Below are positions 37,042 to 45,376 of a stretch of DNA of 64,000 bases, in pieces (the first letter of the stretch is position 1; each line of letters opens with the position of its first letter). The notes below the pieces were generated by a model. The model saw only the letters and a list, made by a program, of their open reading frames with translations. It had not been told where the DNA came from and did no database searches. The position numbers and the translations under genes were made by a program. This DNA is from CBDCCV01 sp965215025 (GTDB lineage Bacteria > Bacteroidota > Rhodothermia > Rhodothermales > Salinibacteraceae): the NCBI GenBank assembly GCA_965215025.1, contig CBDCCV010000002.1:186001-250000 (forward strand), written 5' to 3'.

Positions 37042-37986
37042 TCAGTTGGCGTCCGAGGTTGAAGCGGGCGCCAGCTCCGGATGCAGCTTCCGGGTCAGCT
37101 CCAGCACGGCCTCACCCAGGCGCGGGCCGAAGCCCAAGAGCAGCAGGTCGTCCATCTGCGCGACGCGGCGGTTCTCGCCGGCGGGCGTCAGGCCGACGCC
37201 GGGCTGCGCCAGGAGGCCATCTATGCCGCCGATGCTTTCGAGGCCGCGATCCAGCATCAGGATCACGTCCGGCGCGGCGGCGGCCACGGCCTCGGCCGTC
37301 ATCGGCTTGTAGCCCTCGAAGCCGGTGACGGCGTTCTCGGCGCCGGCCAGCTCGATCATCGCCTCAGCCGAGGAACCGGCGCCGGCCACCTGCATCGTGC
37401 CCGCGCCCCGCGCGTAGACGAAGAGGACGCGCGGCGTGCTCGTGGCGTCCGCACGCAGATCGCGCGCCTCGGCCAGTTCCCGCTCCATCTCTTCGATCAG
37501 CGCCTCGCCTTTTTCCAGCAGGCCTAACGCCTCGGCTACGGCGCGGATCTTCTCCTTCGCCTCGTCCACGCTGGACGCGCTGGGAATCACCTCGACCTCG
37601 GCGCCGGCGCTGCGCAACTGATCGAGGGTGGCGGGCGGCCCCGTCTCTTCAGAGGCCAGCACGAGCGTCGGCCCGAGCGAGAGGACGCCCTCGGCCGGCA
37701 CCTGGCGGAAGTAGCCCACGCTCGGCAAGTCCTGCGCCGCTTCGGGGTAGATGCTGGAGGCGTCTACGCCCACGAGCTGGTCCTCTGCGCCGAGGGCGTA
37801 GACGATCTCCGTCACCGGCCCGCCCAGCGCTACGATGCGCTGCGCCTCGGCTTCGGGAGAAGGCTGCGCGTAGCCGGTGCCCACGGCCAGGACGCCCGCC
37901 AGCGCTACGCCCACGGCCACGGCAAGCAGGCGCATCCAGAAAGGCGCGGCGGTTCTGCGAGAGATGCTCGGTCGGGGGAAAGGCAT
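37042..37986 (-). CDS. hmuT: Haem ABC transporter substrate-binding protein
   Basis: Protein of 314 residues. The signal sequence ends GTGYAQ, followed by RIVALGGPVTEIVYALGAEDQLVGVDASSIYPEAA and VGYFRQVPAEGVLSLGPTLVLASEETGPP, segments characteristic of HmuT-type haem-binding proteins. It is a periplasmic protein. A start at 37986 (MPFPRPSISRRT) gives a typical signal peptide. hmuU follows after 2 bases. Confidence 0.9.
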   Translation of the reverse strand: MPFPRPSISRRTAAPFWMRLLAVAVGVALAGVLAVGTGYAQPSPEAEAQRIVALGGPVTEIVYALGAEDQLVGVDASSIYPEAAQDLPSVGYFRQVPAEGVLSLGPTLVLASEETGPPATLDQLRSAGAEVEVIPSASSVDEAKEKIRAVAEALGLLEKGEALIEEMERELAEARDLRADATSTPRVLFVYARGAGTMQVAGAGSSAEAMIELAGAENAVTGFEGYKPMTAEAVAAAAPDVILMLDRGLESIGGIDGLLAQPGVGLTPAGENRRVAQMDDLLLLGFGPRLGEAVLELTRKLHPELAPASTSDAN

Positions 37987-38024
37987 GGTGGACCTCGGAA
38001 GGATGTGGATGGTGCAGGCAGAAA

Positions 38025-38130
38025 TTGTCACTGCGAGGAGCCGCAGGCGACGCGGCAATCTCATTCGGATTGACGTTATTCGTGACGAGATTGCCGCGTC
38101 ACTCGCTCCGCTCGTTCCTCACAATGACAA
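38025..38130. repeat. 106-base imperfect palindromic interspersed element
   Basis: The left arm TTGTCACTGCGAGGAG...CGGCAATCTC (38025-38062) is the near-complement of the right arm GAGATTGCCGCGTCACTCG...ACAATGACAA (38087-38130). The inner 14 bases, GACGCGGCAATCTC, pair perfectly. Elements with this wording (TGTCATTGCGAGGAGCGAAGCGACG...GCAATCTC) are scattered in genomes of several phyla. It lies between hmuY and hmuT. Confidence 0.8.
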
Positions 38131-38160
38131 CAATCAGGAGTCGCTGCGGCTTGGATCCCC

Positions 38161-38823
38161 TCACTCGAAGGACGTCCCCTCCGGCTGGTAAACGTACTCG
38201 AAGGTGTAGTAGCGCGAGGGGTGCGCCTCGCGGTCGGTGGGCAGCTCCGGGTTGCCCAGGTAGTAGCTCAGGATGCGGATCTTGGCGTAACCCTCGCCGT
38301 CAGCCGTGCGGATGACAATCGTGCGGCCGGGGACGGGGCGGATGTAGTTCTCACCGCCCGCGTTGTAGCTGTACCAGCCGTTGCCGCTGCCCTGCGGGAT
38401 GGCGTACTGCCCGGCGCCGGCGCCGGCGTCGTCCACGTCGAGCCGCTCGGTGTCCACCTCGGTGACTTCCTCGAAGGCGCCCTCGGCGACGTAGCCGGCG
38501 CCCTGGCCGGGGCCGCTCGTCCCGCCGTTGACCAAGACGTTCGTCCCCTGCACGGCGATGTCCCACTCGGTGGAAGCGGAGTCGGCGCGGCTTTCGTTGT
38601 CGTAGCTCAGCACGATCTCGCCGTCACGCAGGCTGAAGAAGGTGTAGCGTCCGGTGCCCGCCCCCGGCCCCCCGCCGGCGCTGGTGGGGTCGGCGGGCAG
38701 GTCTTCGACGCGGATCGTTTCGAGTTCGACCGGGTCGGGACCGACGGTGTCGCCGTCGTCGCAGGCGGCGAGGCTGAGGAGCAGGAAGAGCGCGAGGGGG
38801 AAGAGGAGCGTACGGTTGTTCAT
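38161..38823 (-). CDS. hmuY: HmuY-family haem-binding lipoprotein
   Basis: Protein of 220 residues. The signal peptide ends in the lipobox LAACDDGDTVG. The rest is a beta-rich HmuY domain (RYTFFSLRDGEIVLSYDNESRADSASTEWDIAVQG and the closing HPSRYYTFEYVYQPEG). HmuY proteins capture haem at the outer membrane and pass it to the TonB receptor HmuR, whose gene is immediately upstream. Confidence 0.88.
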   Translation of the reverse strand: MNNRTLLFPLALFLLLSLAACDDGDTVGPDPVELETIRVEDLPADPTSAGGGPGAGTGRYTFFSLRDGEIVLSYDNESRADSASTEWDIAVQGTNVLVNGGTSGPGQGAGYVAEGAFEEVTEVDTERLDVDDAGAGAGQYAIPQGSGNGWYSYNAGGENYIRPVPGRTIVIRTADGEGYAKIRILSYYLGNPELPTDREAHPSRYYTFEYVYQPEGTSFE

Positions 38824-38946
38824 GGCGTTTTCAGGTGGTTGGGTGTTTAGGTGTTCGGGAGCGATTAGGTCGGGCAGATCCGTCAGAGGCCGTAGGGGCA
38901 CGGCGGCGGCGTCCCCTTCTTTGCAAGAGGTGGCGCCTTTCTCGCG

Positions 38947-41085
38947 TCAAAACCGCAGAGTGAGGCCGGCGAAGAGGCGGCGGCCGGAGAGGGCGGGCAC
39001 GTAGGCCGCGTCGGTGTGGCCGGTGAGGTTCTCGGCGCCGACCTGCACGGCGTGGTCGCCGAAGAGCGCTTTGGTAAGCGTGGCGTTCCAGAGCGTGTAG
39101 CCGGGCGCGTACTCGGCGCCGGTGTCCACGATGCCGTTGCCGTTGAGGTCGCCGAAGCCGTAACGCCCGCGCCAGACGCCGCGCACGGCGGCGGTGAGGC
39201 CGAGCGGCGCGTGGCGGTACGTCAGGTGCAGCGTGGCGCGGTGGCGCGAGCGGCCCGTGAGACCGCCGTAGTCGCCCGCCGAAACGCGCACGTCGCGGCC
39301 CTCGGGCGTGCGCCGGTAGACGCGCCCGGCCTCGAGGTCGCGCAGCACCTGCCGGTCTTTGGCGTCGAGGACCGTGTAGCCGGCGCTCACGGCGAGGGCC
39401 TTCATGGGCCGCAGCGTGACCTCGACCTCGGCGCCGCGCGTGAAGACCTCGCTCAGGTTGAAGTAGGTGAAGACCTGCTGCCCGTTCGTCTTCGTCGCCA
39501 CGGGCTGCGTGTCGATGAGGTTGGAGATCTCGTTGTGGAAAACGCCTGCGCGCACGGAGAGCCAGCCCGCCGATTCGGCCACGAAGCCGGCGTTGAGCGA
39601 AACGGAGCTTTCCGCCTCGATAGGTGCGCCGAGCGATTCCGGATCGCGCAGGTAGGCTCGGATCTGCCCCTGCGCATCAAGGCGGCGCAGCCCGCTCTGC
39701 ACGCCCTCGGCGCCGAAGACGCTGTAGCCGGCCTGCGCGTTGGTGAAGTCGAGGTAGAGCTGCCGGAAGGCCGGCGCCTTGTACCCGCTCCCGACGGAGG
39801 CGCGCAGCCGCAGCCCGTCCGTCACCCGCGCCAGCGCGGCGAGCTTGGGGCTGAGGCGCGTGGCGTAGTCGGAGTGCGCGTCGAGGCGGGCGCTGGGCAC
39901 GAGGTCGAGCCACCTGAGGGGCGTCCACTCGTCTTGCGCGAAGACGAACCCGCCCGCGCGCGTGCCCACGAGCCGATCCGCATCAACGGATTCGCGCACG
40001 TAGCCCGCGCCGGCGGTGACGAGATGCCGCTCGCCCAGCACGGCCTGAAGTTGCGCCTCGGCCTTACCGTAGCGCTGGCGGTAGCGCGACCGTTCAAGAA
40101 ACGTGTCGTCCGCGCGATTCTGCAGGTCGGAGGTCGCGTGGTAGCCGCTGCCGTAAAGTGCAACCTCCAGGTCGAGGCCGGGCCGCACCTGATGCCTCAA
40201 GCGCGGGGCGAGGCTCCAGTCCGTCTCCTGCGCCGCGCGGTCGAAGCGCGCCGCCTCGCCTGCGATTTCGACGGCGTTTTCCTGATCCTCGCGCACGAGC
40301 CGCCCGCGCAACACGAGGTCGGTGCGCGCGCCGAGCGCGTACGAGAAGTTCCCGCGCGCGGTGTAGGCGGCAAACGACGGCGCCGTTGGCGTGGCCGTGC
40401 CGGGCGTGAGATCGTAGCCGCCGGAGGCGTAGCGGTCCAAGAAGAGGCTGCCCGCCGCTGGCCCCGCTCCGCCCTCCAGGCGCGCGCTCAGGTCCGTCGT
40501 CCCGTGCGTGCCGTAGCGCGTGCGGACCGAGCCGCCGAGCACGTCCTGAGGTGCCTCGGTGATGACGTTGACGACGCCCGCGAGCGCCTCGGAGCCGTAG
40601 AGCGACGACGACGGCCCCTGCACCACCTCCACGCGCTCGACGCCGCCCACGGCGATGCGGTCGAGGCTGAGCGTGCCGGCGGTGCGCCCGATGACCGGCT
40701 CGCCGTCGATGAGGACGAGCGTGTAGTCGGCGTCGAGGCCCTGCACCTGCAGGCCGGGGCCGTGGTCGTAGGTGAGCTGGAGGCCCGGCTGTTCGGCGAG
40801 GAGGTCGTCAAGGCGCACGGCGCCCTGCGCCTCGATGGCCTCTTCGGTGATGAGCGTGGCAGGCACGGGGAGGTCTTCCGGCGCGCGCGCGCTTCGCGTG
40901 GCCGTGACGACGACGGTTGGCAGCGGCACGACCTGTGCGGTGTCTCCGGCCGCAGCGCCGCGCGCCGCCGCGCGCGGTGCGGTGCGGTCCTGCGCCTGGA
41001 GCGACGCGGGGACGGCGACCAGCAAGAACGCCAGCGCAAGACGCCGCGCGCCTCTCCTCAAACACCTCTTCCTCCACGTACGCAT
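38947..41085 (-). CDS. hmuR: TonB-dependent haem receptor
   Basis: Protein of 712 residues. A signal peptide ends SLQAQ. The plug domain starts LPTVVVTATRSARAPEDLPVPATLI and includes GLDADYTLVLIDGEPVIGR and QGPSSSLYGSEALAGVVNVIT. A 22-strand barrel ends in FAGLTLRF. The segment GSGYKAPAFRQLY corresponds to the FRAP region of haem receptors. It lies between hmuY and hmuS. The upstream inverted repeat at 41099-41121 suggests iron control. Confidence 0.93.
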   Translation of the reverse strand: MRTWRKRCLRRGARRLALAFLLVAVPASLQAQDRTAPRAAARGAAAGDTAQVVPLPTVVVTATRSARAPEDLPVPATLITEEAIEAQGAVRLDDLLAEQPGLQLTYDHGPGLQVQGLDADYTLVLIDGEPVIGRTAGTLSLDRIAVGGVERVEVVQGPSSSLYGSEALAGVVNVITEAPQDVLGGSVRTRYGTHGTTDLSARLEGGAGPAAGSLFLDRYASGGYDLTPGTATPTAPSFAAYTARGNFSYALGARTDLVLRGRLVREDQENAVEIAGEAARFDRAAQETDWSLAPRLRHQVRPGLDLEVALYGSGYHATSDLQNRADDTFLERSRYRQRYGKAEAQLQAVLGERHLVTAGAGYVRESVDADRLVGTRAGGFVFAQDEWTPLRWLDLVPSARLDAHSDYATRLSPKLAALARVTDGLRLRASVGSGYKAPAFRQLYLDFTNAQAGYSVFGAEGVQSGLRRLDAQGQIRAYLRDPESLGAPIEAESSVSLNAGFVAESAGWLSVRAGVFHNEISNLIDTQPVATKTNGQQVFTYFNLSEVFTRGAEVEVTLRPMKALAVSAGYTVLDAKDRQVLRDLEAGRVYRRTPEGRDVRVSAGDYGGLTGRSRHRATLHLTYRHAPLGLTAAVRGVWRGRYGFGDLNGNGIVDTGAEYAPGYTLWNATLTKALFGDHAVQVGAENLTGHTDAAYVPALSGRRLFAGLTLRF

Positions 41086-41098
41086 AACTGCTCTTCGT

Positions 41099-41121
41099 TT
41101 ATTTAGACTTTATCTAAATAA
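41099..41121. promoter_or_regulatory. Probable iron-regulator operator upstream of hmuR
   Basis: A perfect inverted repeat TTATTTAGA-N5-TCTAAATAA, 14 bases upstream of the hmuR ATG. The core TTTAGA-N5-TCTAAA recurs at 47945-47961 before the second TonB receptor gene. The half-site and spacing resemble the motif described for the Fur-family regulator Irr in rhizobia. The regulator is not in the window, so the assignment is an inference. Confidence 0.65.
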
Positions 41122-41190
41122 CTGATCGTACGATAAGCCTTGCCGCTCGGACGTGCAAGCCACGAAGCAAGCCTATCGTAACGTTTCAGC

Positions 41191-42258
41191 TTATGCCTTG
41201 CGAGAGGTCTGCAAGGCCGTGAGGTCACTCGTGATGGCGCGCCAGTCTTCGCGCTCGGCGCGGCCCGGCTTCCGCTCGCCAAAGAACTTCACCACGGGGT
41301 CGCCGCTCGCATCATACAGTTCGAGCGAGGTGACGTGGCCATCGGCCGTCGGCTTCTGCACGACCCAGGCCTCGTCTACGAGCGTTTCCCGAAGGTGCAG
41401 GTTGAAGCCGGGGTCGAGGACGTTGTACCAGTCGCCCATCGCTTTGAGGCGCTCGACGGGGCCGGTGTGGATCTGCACGGTGCCGGGGCTGCGCACAAAC
41501 GCCATGATGGGCACGGTGCCGTCGCGCGCCGCCTCCAAGAGCGGCCGGTGGCTGCCGAGCGCCACGCGGCGCGTGAACTCCCCTTCGCCCAAGCGCAGCG
41601 CCTGCGTGCGGCCGGCGCCGTGCTTCCGCAAGAGCGTGAAGAACTCGTGCGTGTCTTGGAGGCCGCGCCAGTCGTTCAGGAAGGCTTCGGCGTCGATCTC
41701 GTCGTCCGGCGTCTGGGCCGCGGGTGCCGCCTCTGGAGCGATGTCGAGCGGCGCGTCGTCCTCCGCGCGGTGCTTCTGGACGAGCGCATCGTAAGCCGCT
41801 TTGTTGCTCTCGGCGCGCAGGTAGATCTTGTGCACGGCCGTCCCATGCTTATCGAAAAACTGGAGGCCGCGCAGCGTCTGCCCGCCGCCCTTCTCCAGGG
41901 CCACGGCGAAGCCGAAGCCCCAGCGGCCCAGGAAGAGGCGCAGGTCAATGTCTTTGGCGAGCACCTGCCCCATCTGGTGCGTGTCGTGCAGCTCGACGTT
42001 GCGGTAGACGCCCGTCTTCTCGTGCACGGCGGCGGCGTTGCGCGTCAAGGCCATGAGCGGGCCGAGCGGCTCGAGGTCTTTCAGGATAGCGCCCCAGTCG
42101 TGCTTAAGGCGCGTGCTCTCCATCCCACAGCCGGCTTCCACGAGCTGGGCTTCGGTCACGCCGAGGTCGGCGGCGGCTTGGCGGTGGCGCGCTTTGGGAT
42201 GCTCGGCGCGGTAGTCGGCCCAGGCGGTTTTCAGATCGGTCGTGGTGGTCGTGGTCAT
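41191..42258 (-). CDS. hmuS: Haem utilisation protein HmuS/HemS-like
   Basis: Protein of 355 residues made of two similar halves, the standard HemS/HmuS layout. Diagnostic segments include GPLMALTRNAAAVHEKTGVYRNV and the ASGDPVVKFFGERKPGR end. It binds or degrades haem in the cytoplasm. Its start overlaps hmuV by 4 bases (ATGA), so the two are coupled. Confidence 0.92.
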   Translation of the reverse strand: MTTTTTTDLKTAWADYRAEHPKARHRQAAADLGVTEAQLVEAGCGMESTRLKHDWGAILKDLEPLGPLMALTRNAAAVHEKTGVYRNVELHDTHQMGQVLAKDIDLRLFLGRWGFGFAVALEKGGGQTLRGLQFFDKHGTAVHKIYLRAESNKAAYDALVQKHRAEDDAPLDIAPEAAPAAQTPDDEIDAEAFLNDWRGLQDTHEFFTLLRKHGAGRTQALRLGEGEFTRRVALGSHRPLLEAARDGTVPIMAFVRSPGTVQIHTGPVERLKAMGDWYNVLDPGFNLHLRETLVDEAWVVQKPTADGHVTSLELYDASGDPVVKFFGERKPGRAEREDWRAITSDLTALQTSRKA

Positions 42259-43121
42259 GGCATCGTGGAGTGGTTGATGGGAAAAGCAGGACTTGTGGAG
42301 GCAGGGGAGGCGTGGAGGCCGTCAGGCGTGGGGATGACGAGCGGGCAGGCGTGGCACGGGTGCGGCTGCACGAGGACGCGCACGCCAAAGGCGGACTGGA
42401 CGACGCCGGGCGTGAGCACCTCAGCGGGCGGCCCTTGGGCGAGCACGCGGCCGCCGACGAGGACGACGAGGTGGTCGGCGTACTGCGCGGCGAGGTTCAG
42501 GTCGTGCAGGACGGCGAGGACGCCGGCACCGTCCTGGGCAAAGCGGCAGGCGGTGCTCAGGACGCTGTGCTGGTGGCGCAGGTCGAGGCTGGCCGTCGGC
42601 TCGTCGAGGAGCAAGTAGCGGTCCCCCTCGGGGGGCGGCGCCCAGATCTGCGCGAGGGCGCGGGCGAGGTGGACGCGCTGCTGCTCGCCGCCGGAGAGCG
42701 TCGGGTAGGCGCGTGCGGCGAAGCCGTCCATCGCCACGGCCTCGAGCGCGGCGCGGGCGATCTGCCCGTCGCGGGCCGTCTCGGCGCGCGCCACGTGCGG
42801 CGTGCGGCCCATGAGCACGACCTCCAGCACGGAGAAGGCGAAGCCGAGGTGCGACTGCTGCGCCAAGACGGCGCGGCGGCGGGCCTGCTCGCGCGCGGAA
42901 AGCGCCGCCAGCGGCCGTCCGTCCATCTGCACCTCTCCGGTCGTGGGCGTCAGCTCGCCGGAGGCGAGGCGCAAGAGCGTCGTCTTCCCGGCGCCGTTGG
43001 CGCCCACGACGGCCGTGACCTGGCCGGGACGCAGGCGCAGGCTCACCTCTTCCACGAGCGCCTTTGCGCCCACGCGGTACGTTGCGCCCACGCGGTAGGT
43101 GACGTTGCCGAGTTCGATCAT
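42255..43121 (-). CDS. hmuV: Haem ABC transporter ATPase
   Basis: Protein of 288 residues with Walker A GANGAGKTTLLRL, signature LSGGEQQRVHLARAL, Walker B YLLLDEPTASLD and H-loop VLHDLNLAAQYAD, as in HmuV. Near the N-terminus TYRVGA occurs twice in tandem, caused by an 18-base duplication (43064-43097). A C-terminal tail with HPCHACP extends past the usual end. It overlaps both neighbours by 4 bases. Confidence 0.92.
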   Translation of the reverse strand: MIELGNVTYRVGATYRVGAKALVEEVSLRLRPGQVTAVVGANGAGKTTLLRLASGELTPTTGEVQMDGRPLAALSAREQARRRAVLAQQSHLGFAFSVLEVVLMGRTPHVARAETARDGQIARAALEAVAMDGFAARAYPTLSGGEQQRVHLARALAQIWAPPPEGDRYLLLDEPTASLDLRHQHSVLSTACRFAQDGAGVLAVLHDLNLAAQYADHLVVLVGGRVLAQGPPAEVLTPGVVQSAFGVRVLVQPHPCHACPLVIPTPDGLHASPASTSPAFPINHSTMP

Positions 43122-44755
43122 AGCGCCGCACCTCCCGCCCCGTTCGCGGCGCCGACCGTTTCCGAGGCCCGCAGCCGCCGCGCCAGCCCGAGCAACAGGA
43201 CGCCGCCGAGCGCGAAGCCAACGTCGATCCAAAAAACCGCCCACCAGCCCGCCGCCGCGCTCGTCCACAGCCACGCGCCGGTGCCGAAGCCATTGGCAAG
43301 GGGCACGAGGAGGCACAGCCCGCCGGCCAGCGCAAGCAGCCGCCGCGCCGCCGCGTGGGCCGATGCGCCGAGGAAGGCCGCCCCAACCAGCAGCGTCCAC
43401 GCACCGAAAAAGACGCCGTTCTCGACGGCCATGCGGCCTTCCATTTCGATAGGCACGAGGCGCGTGGCAAGGAGCAGCATGGGCACGGCCGTCGCCAGCC
43501 CCGCGCCGACGCCCGCCGTAAGCCGCGCCAGCAGGCGGTGCAGCCGCGGCGAGCGCTGACCGCCTTTCGGCCGGCGCACCTCGATCCAGAGGAGGTTGCC
43601 CGTGAGGATGACCGCGCTCGCCGCCATCGCCAGGAAGAAAAAGAGCGCCTTGAGCACCGCCCCGCCGAAGCGCGCAAAATGCAGCGTCCCGAAGCCAACG
43701 ACGGTTTGCGTGAGCGGCGGCGTCTCCTCCGGGCCGCGCGCGGCGAGCACCTCGCCCGTAGCCGCGCCCAGCACGGCCACGCCCGTCTGGCTGATCGTGC
43801 CGGGCGCCTGCCCCTCCACGAACGCCGTGGCCGCGCGGTCGCCCCAGCCCTCCACCTGCACGATCACGATCTCCAGGTCGGGCCAGTCCGCCGGCAGGCG
43901 CTCCAAGAGGCTGTCGAAGGGCAGCGGGGCGGCCGCCTCGCCCGAGGCTTCGTAGGCCGGCCGCTCCAGGCCTGCGATCTGCGCATCGAAGGCGGCCTGG
44001 TCGCCCCCGAAGGCGCCGAGGATGAGCGGGCCGTAGACGAACATGAGGAGTGCGAAAAACGCGCCCGTCACCGCGTACATCACGGTGAAGGGCAGGCCGA
44101 GCGTGCCGAGGACGTTGTGCGCGTCGGCGAGCGCCGTGCGCAATTTCTTCCGTGGACGGAACGTGTGCAGGTCCTGCGGCAGCTTTCGGAGATGGATGAT
44201 GAGGCCGCTAATGAGTGCGAAGAGAAGGACCACGGCTACGAGGCCGGCCAGCGTCTCGCCCACGAGGCCAAACTGATGGAAGAAGTGCAGGTCGTTGAGG
44301 AGGTCCGGCATGGCGCTGCGCCCGCCAGAGAGCACCGCCCCGGAGGCCGGGCTGATCCAGCGGCTCACGGCCTCGCCCGACGCTGCCTCGTAGCCGAGGT
44401 AGAGGTACGGCCGGTTGGCAAAGGGAAACACCACCGTCACGCCGCTCCCCTCAGCCGGTGGGTATTCGTCGAAAACGGGGCCGACGAGTGCGTCTACGGA
44501 TTCGACGTCGGTGGCCGCCGCGCGCAGCGCCGGGTCCGCCCACTGGTGCAGCTCGCCGCGGTAGAGCGCGAGCGCCCCGCAGAAGAAGATCACGAAGAGC
44601 GCCAGCCCGATCATGACGCCGGCGACGGAGTGCCCGTCCCACATCAGCTTAAAGGCGCGCGGTCCCACGCGCAGCCGGCGCCGACGCTTCGGCGGCGTCG
44701 GGCGCGGCGGCGTCTTAGTCGCCATCGGCAATGTGGAAGGGTCGGGCCGGTCCAT
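43118..44755 (-). CDS. PepSY-associated membrane protein (PiuB/FoxB-like)
   Basis: Protein of up to 545 residues. Four or more membrane helices surround a periplasmic PepSY-type region. Diagnostic parts are WDGHSVAGVMIGLALFVIFFCGALALYRGELHQWADP near the N-terminus and DLHFFHQFGLVGETLAGLVAVVLLFALISG. Related proteins are found in siderophore loci and may reduce or release the iron. A DUF3649-like and a DUF3325-like gene lie upstream, as in FoxB-type clusters. The start may be the ATG at 44755 or at 44725. Confidence 0.85.
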   Translation of the reverse strand: MDRPDPSTLPMATKTPPRPTPPKRRRRLRVGPRAFKLMWDGHSVAGVMIGLALFVIFFCGALALYRGELHQWADPALRAAATDVESVDALVGPVFDEYPPAEGSGVTVVFPFANRPYLYLGYEAASGEAVSRWISPASGAVLSGGRSAMPDLLNDLHFFHQFGLVGETLAGLVAVVLLFALISGLIIHLRKLPQDLHTFRPRKKLRTALADAHNVLGTLGLPFTVMYAVTGAFFALLMFVYGPLILGAFGGDQAAFDAQIAGLERPAYEASGEAAAPLPFDSLLERLPADWPDLEIVIVQVEGWGDRAATAFVEGQAPGTISQTGVAVLGAATGEVLAARGPEETPPLTQTVVGFGTLHFARFGGAVLKALFFFLAMAASAVILTGNLLWIEVRRPKGGQRSPRLHRLLARLTAGVGAGLATAVPMLLLATRLVPIEMEGRMAVENGVFFGAWTLLVGAAFLGASAHAAARRLLALAGGLCLLVPLANGFGTGAWLWTSAAAGWWAVFWIDVGFALGGVLLLGLARRLRASETVGAANGAGGAAL

Positions 44756-44782
44756 GCGGTTGCGGGGCGAGGATGCGTTGAG

Positions 44783-45070
44783 TCAGAGCAGCAGCGCGAG
44801 CGCCGAGGCCATGCCGAGCGCAAGCGCTGCGCCGCCCACGCCGAGCCACGCGCGGAGGCCGCTGCGCGCGAGCGTGGCAAAGGCCGCCGCCCCGGCCCAC
44901 ACAGGCACGCACAAGAGCACGCCCAGCGCCAGCGACAGGCTCACGCCAACGCCGAGGCGCGGCAGCACCGCGCCGGCGAACACCAGGAAGCCGGCAAAGA
45001 GCAGCAGCCCGCCGAAGAGCGCGGCGGTGGCTTTCCCCCAGGCTTCGCGGCGCGTCCAGGCGTGCTTCAT
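44783..45070 (-). CDS. DUF3649-like small membrane protein
   Basis: Protein of 95 residues with three helices (about residues 13-35, 40-63 and 72-95) and the motif FATLARSGLRAWLGV between the last two. Sequence and position next to a PepSY gene match DUF3649 partners of siderophore-associated membrane complexes. Confidence in the family is moderate. Confidence 0.65.
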   Translation of the reverse strand: MKHAWTRREAWGKATAALFGGLLLFAGFLVFAGAVLPRLGVGVSLSLALGVLLCVPVWAGAAAFATLARSGLRAWLGVGGAALALGMASALALLL

Positions 45071-45096
45071 GGCGAGCGGGTGATGAGACGGGACTT

Positions 45097-45357
45097 TTAC
45101 CTGAACGCGAGCGGCCCCGTGAGAACGAGCAGCGAGGCCGCAGTGAGCGCCGCAGCCCCCGCGACGAGCAGGCCCGTCACGAGGCCCCACGCCAGCGCGC
45201 CGCACACGCCCGCGAGCGCCAGCAGAAGCCCGCCGCCCGCGTAGCACCACCGCCGCGCCGAAGCCGACACGCCGCGCCGGGCCGCGTGCCGCCCCGGCGC
45301 GGCCGCGTAGAGCAGACCGTATCCGGCTAAGGCGAGCAGCAGCGTAAGGAGAGACAT
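45097..45357 (-). CDS. DUF3325-like small membrane protein
   Basis: Protein of 86 residues starting MSLLTLLLALAGYGLLYAA, with three hydrophobic helices. The short linker APGRHAARRGVSASARRW is basic. In FoxB-type clusters a DUF3325 gene accompanies DUF3649 and PepSY genes, which matches this order. The ATG at 45357 is preferred to the longer frame that overlaps the receptor gene. Confidence 0.6.
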   Translation of the reverse strand: MSLLTLLLALAGYGLLYAAAPGRHAARRGVSASARRWCYAGGGLLLALAGVCGALAWGLVTGLLVAGAAALTAASLLVLTGPLAFR

Positions 45358-45376
45358 CAATCCGAGGGCCGTCGGT

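Noticed and set aside
39016..41106. Open reading frame of 696 codons on the plus strand across hmuR
   Set aside because: Rich in Arg, Ala and Gly with no recognisable domain. It mirrors the real hmuR frame in high-GC DNA.
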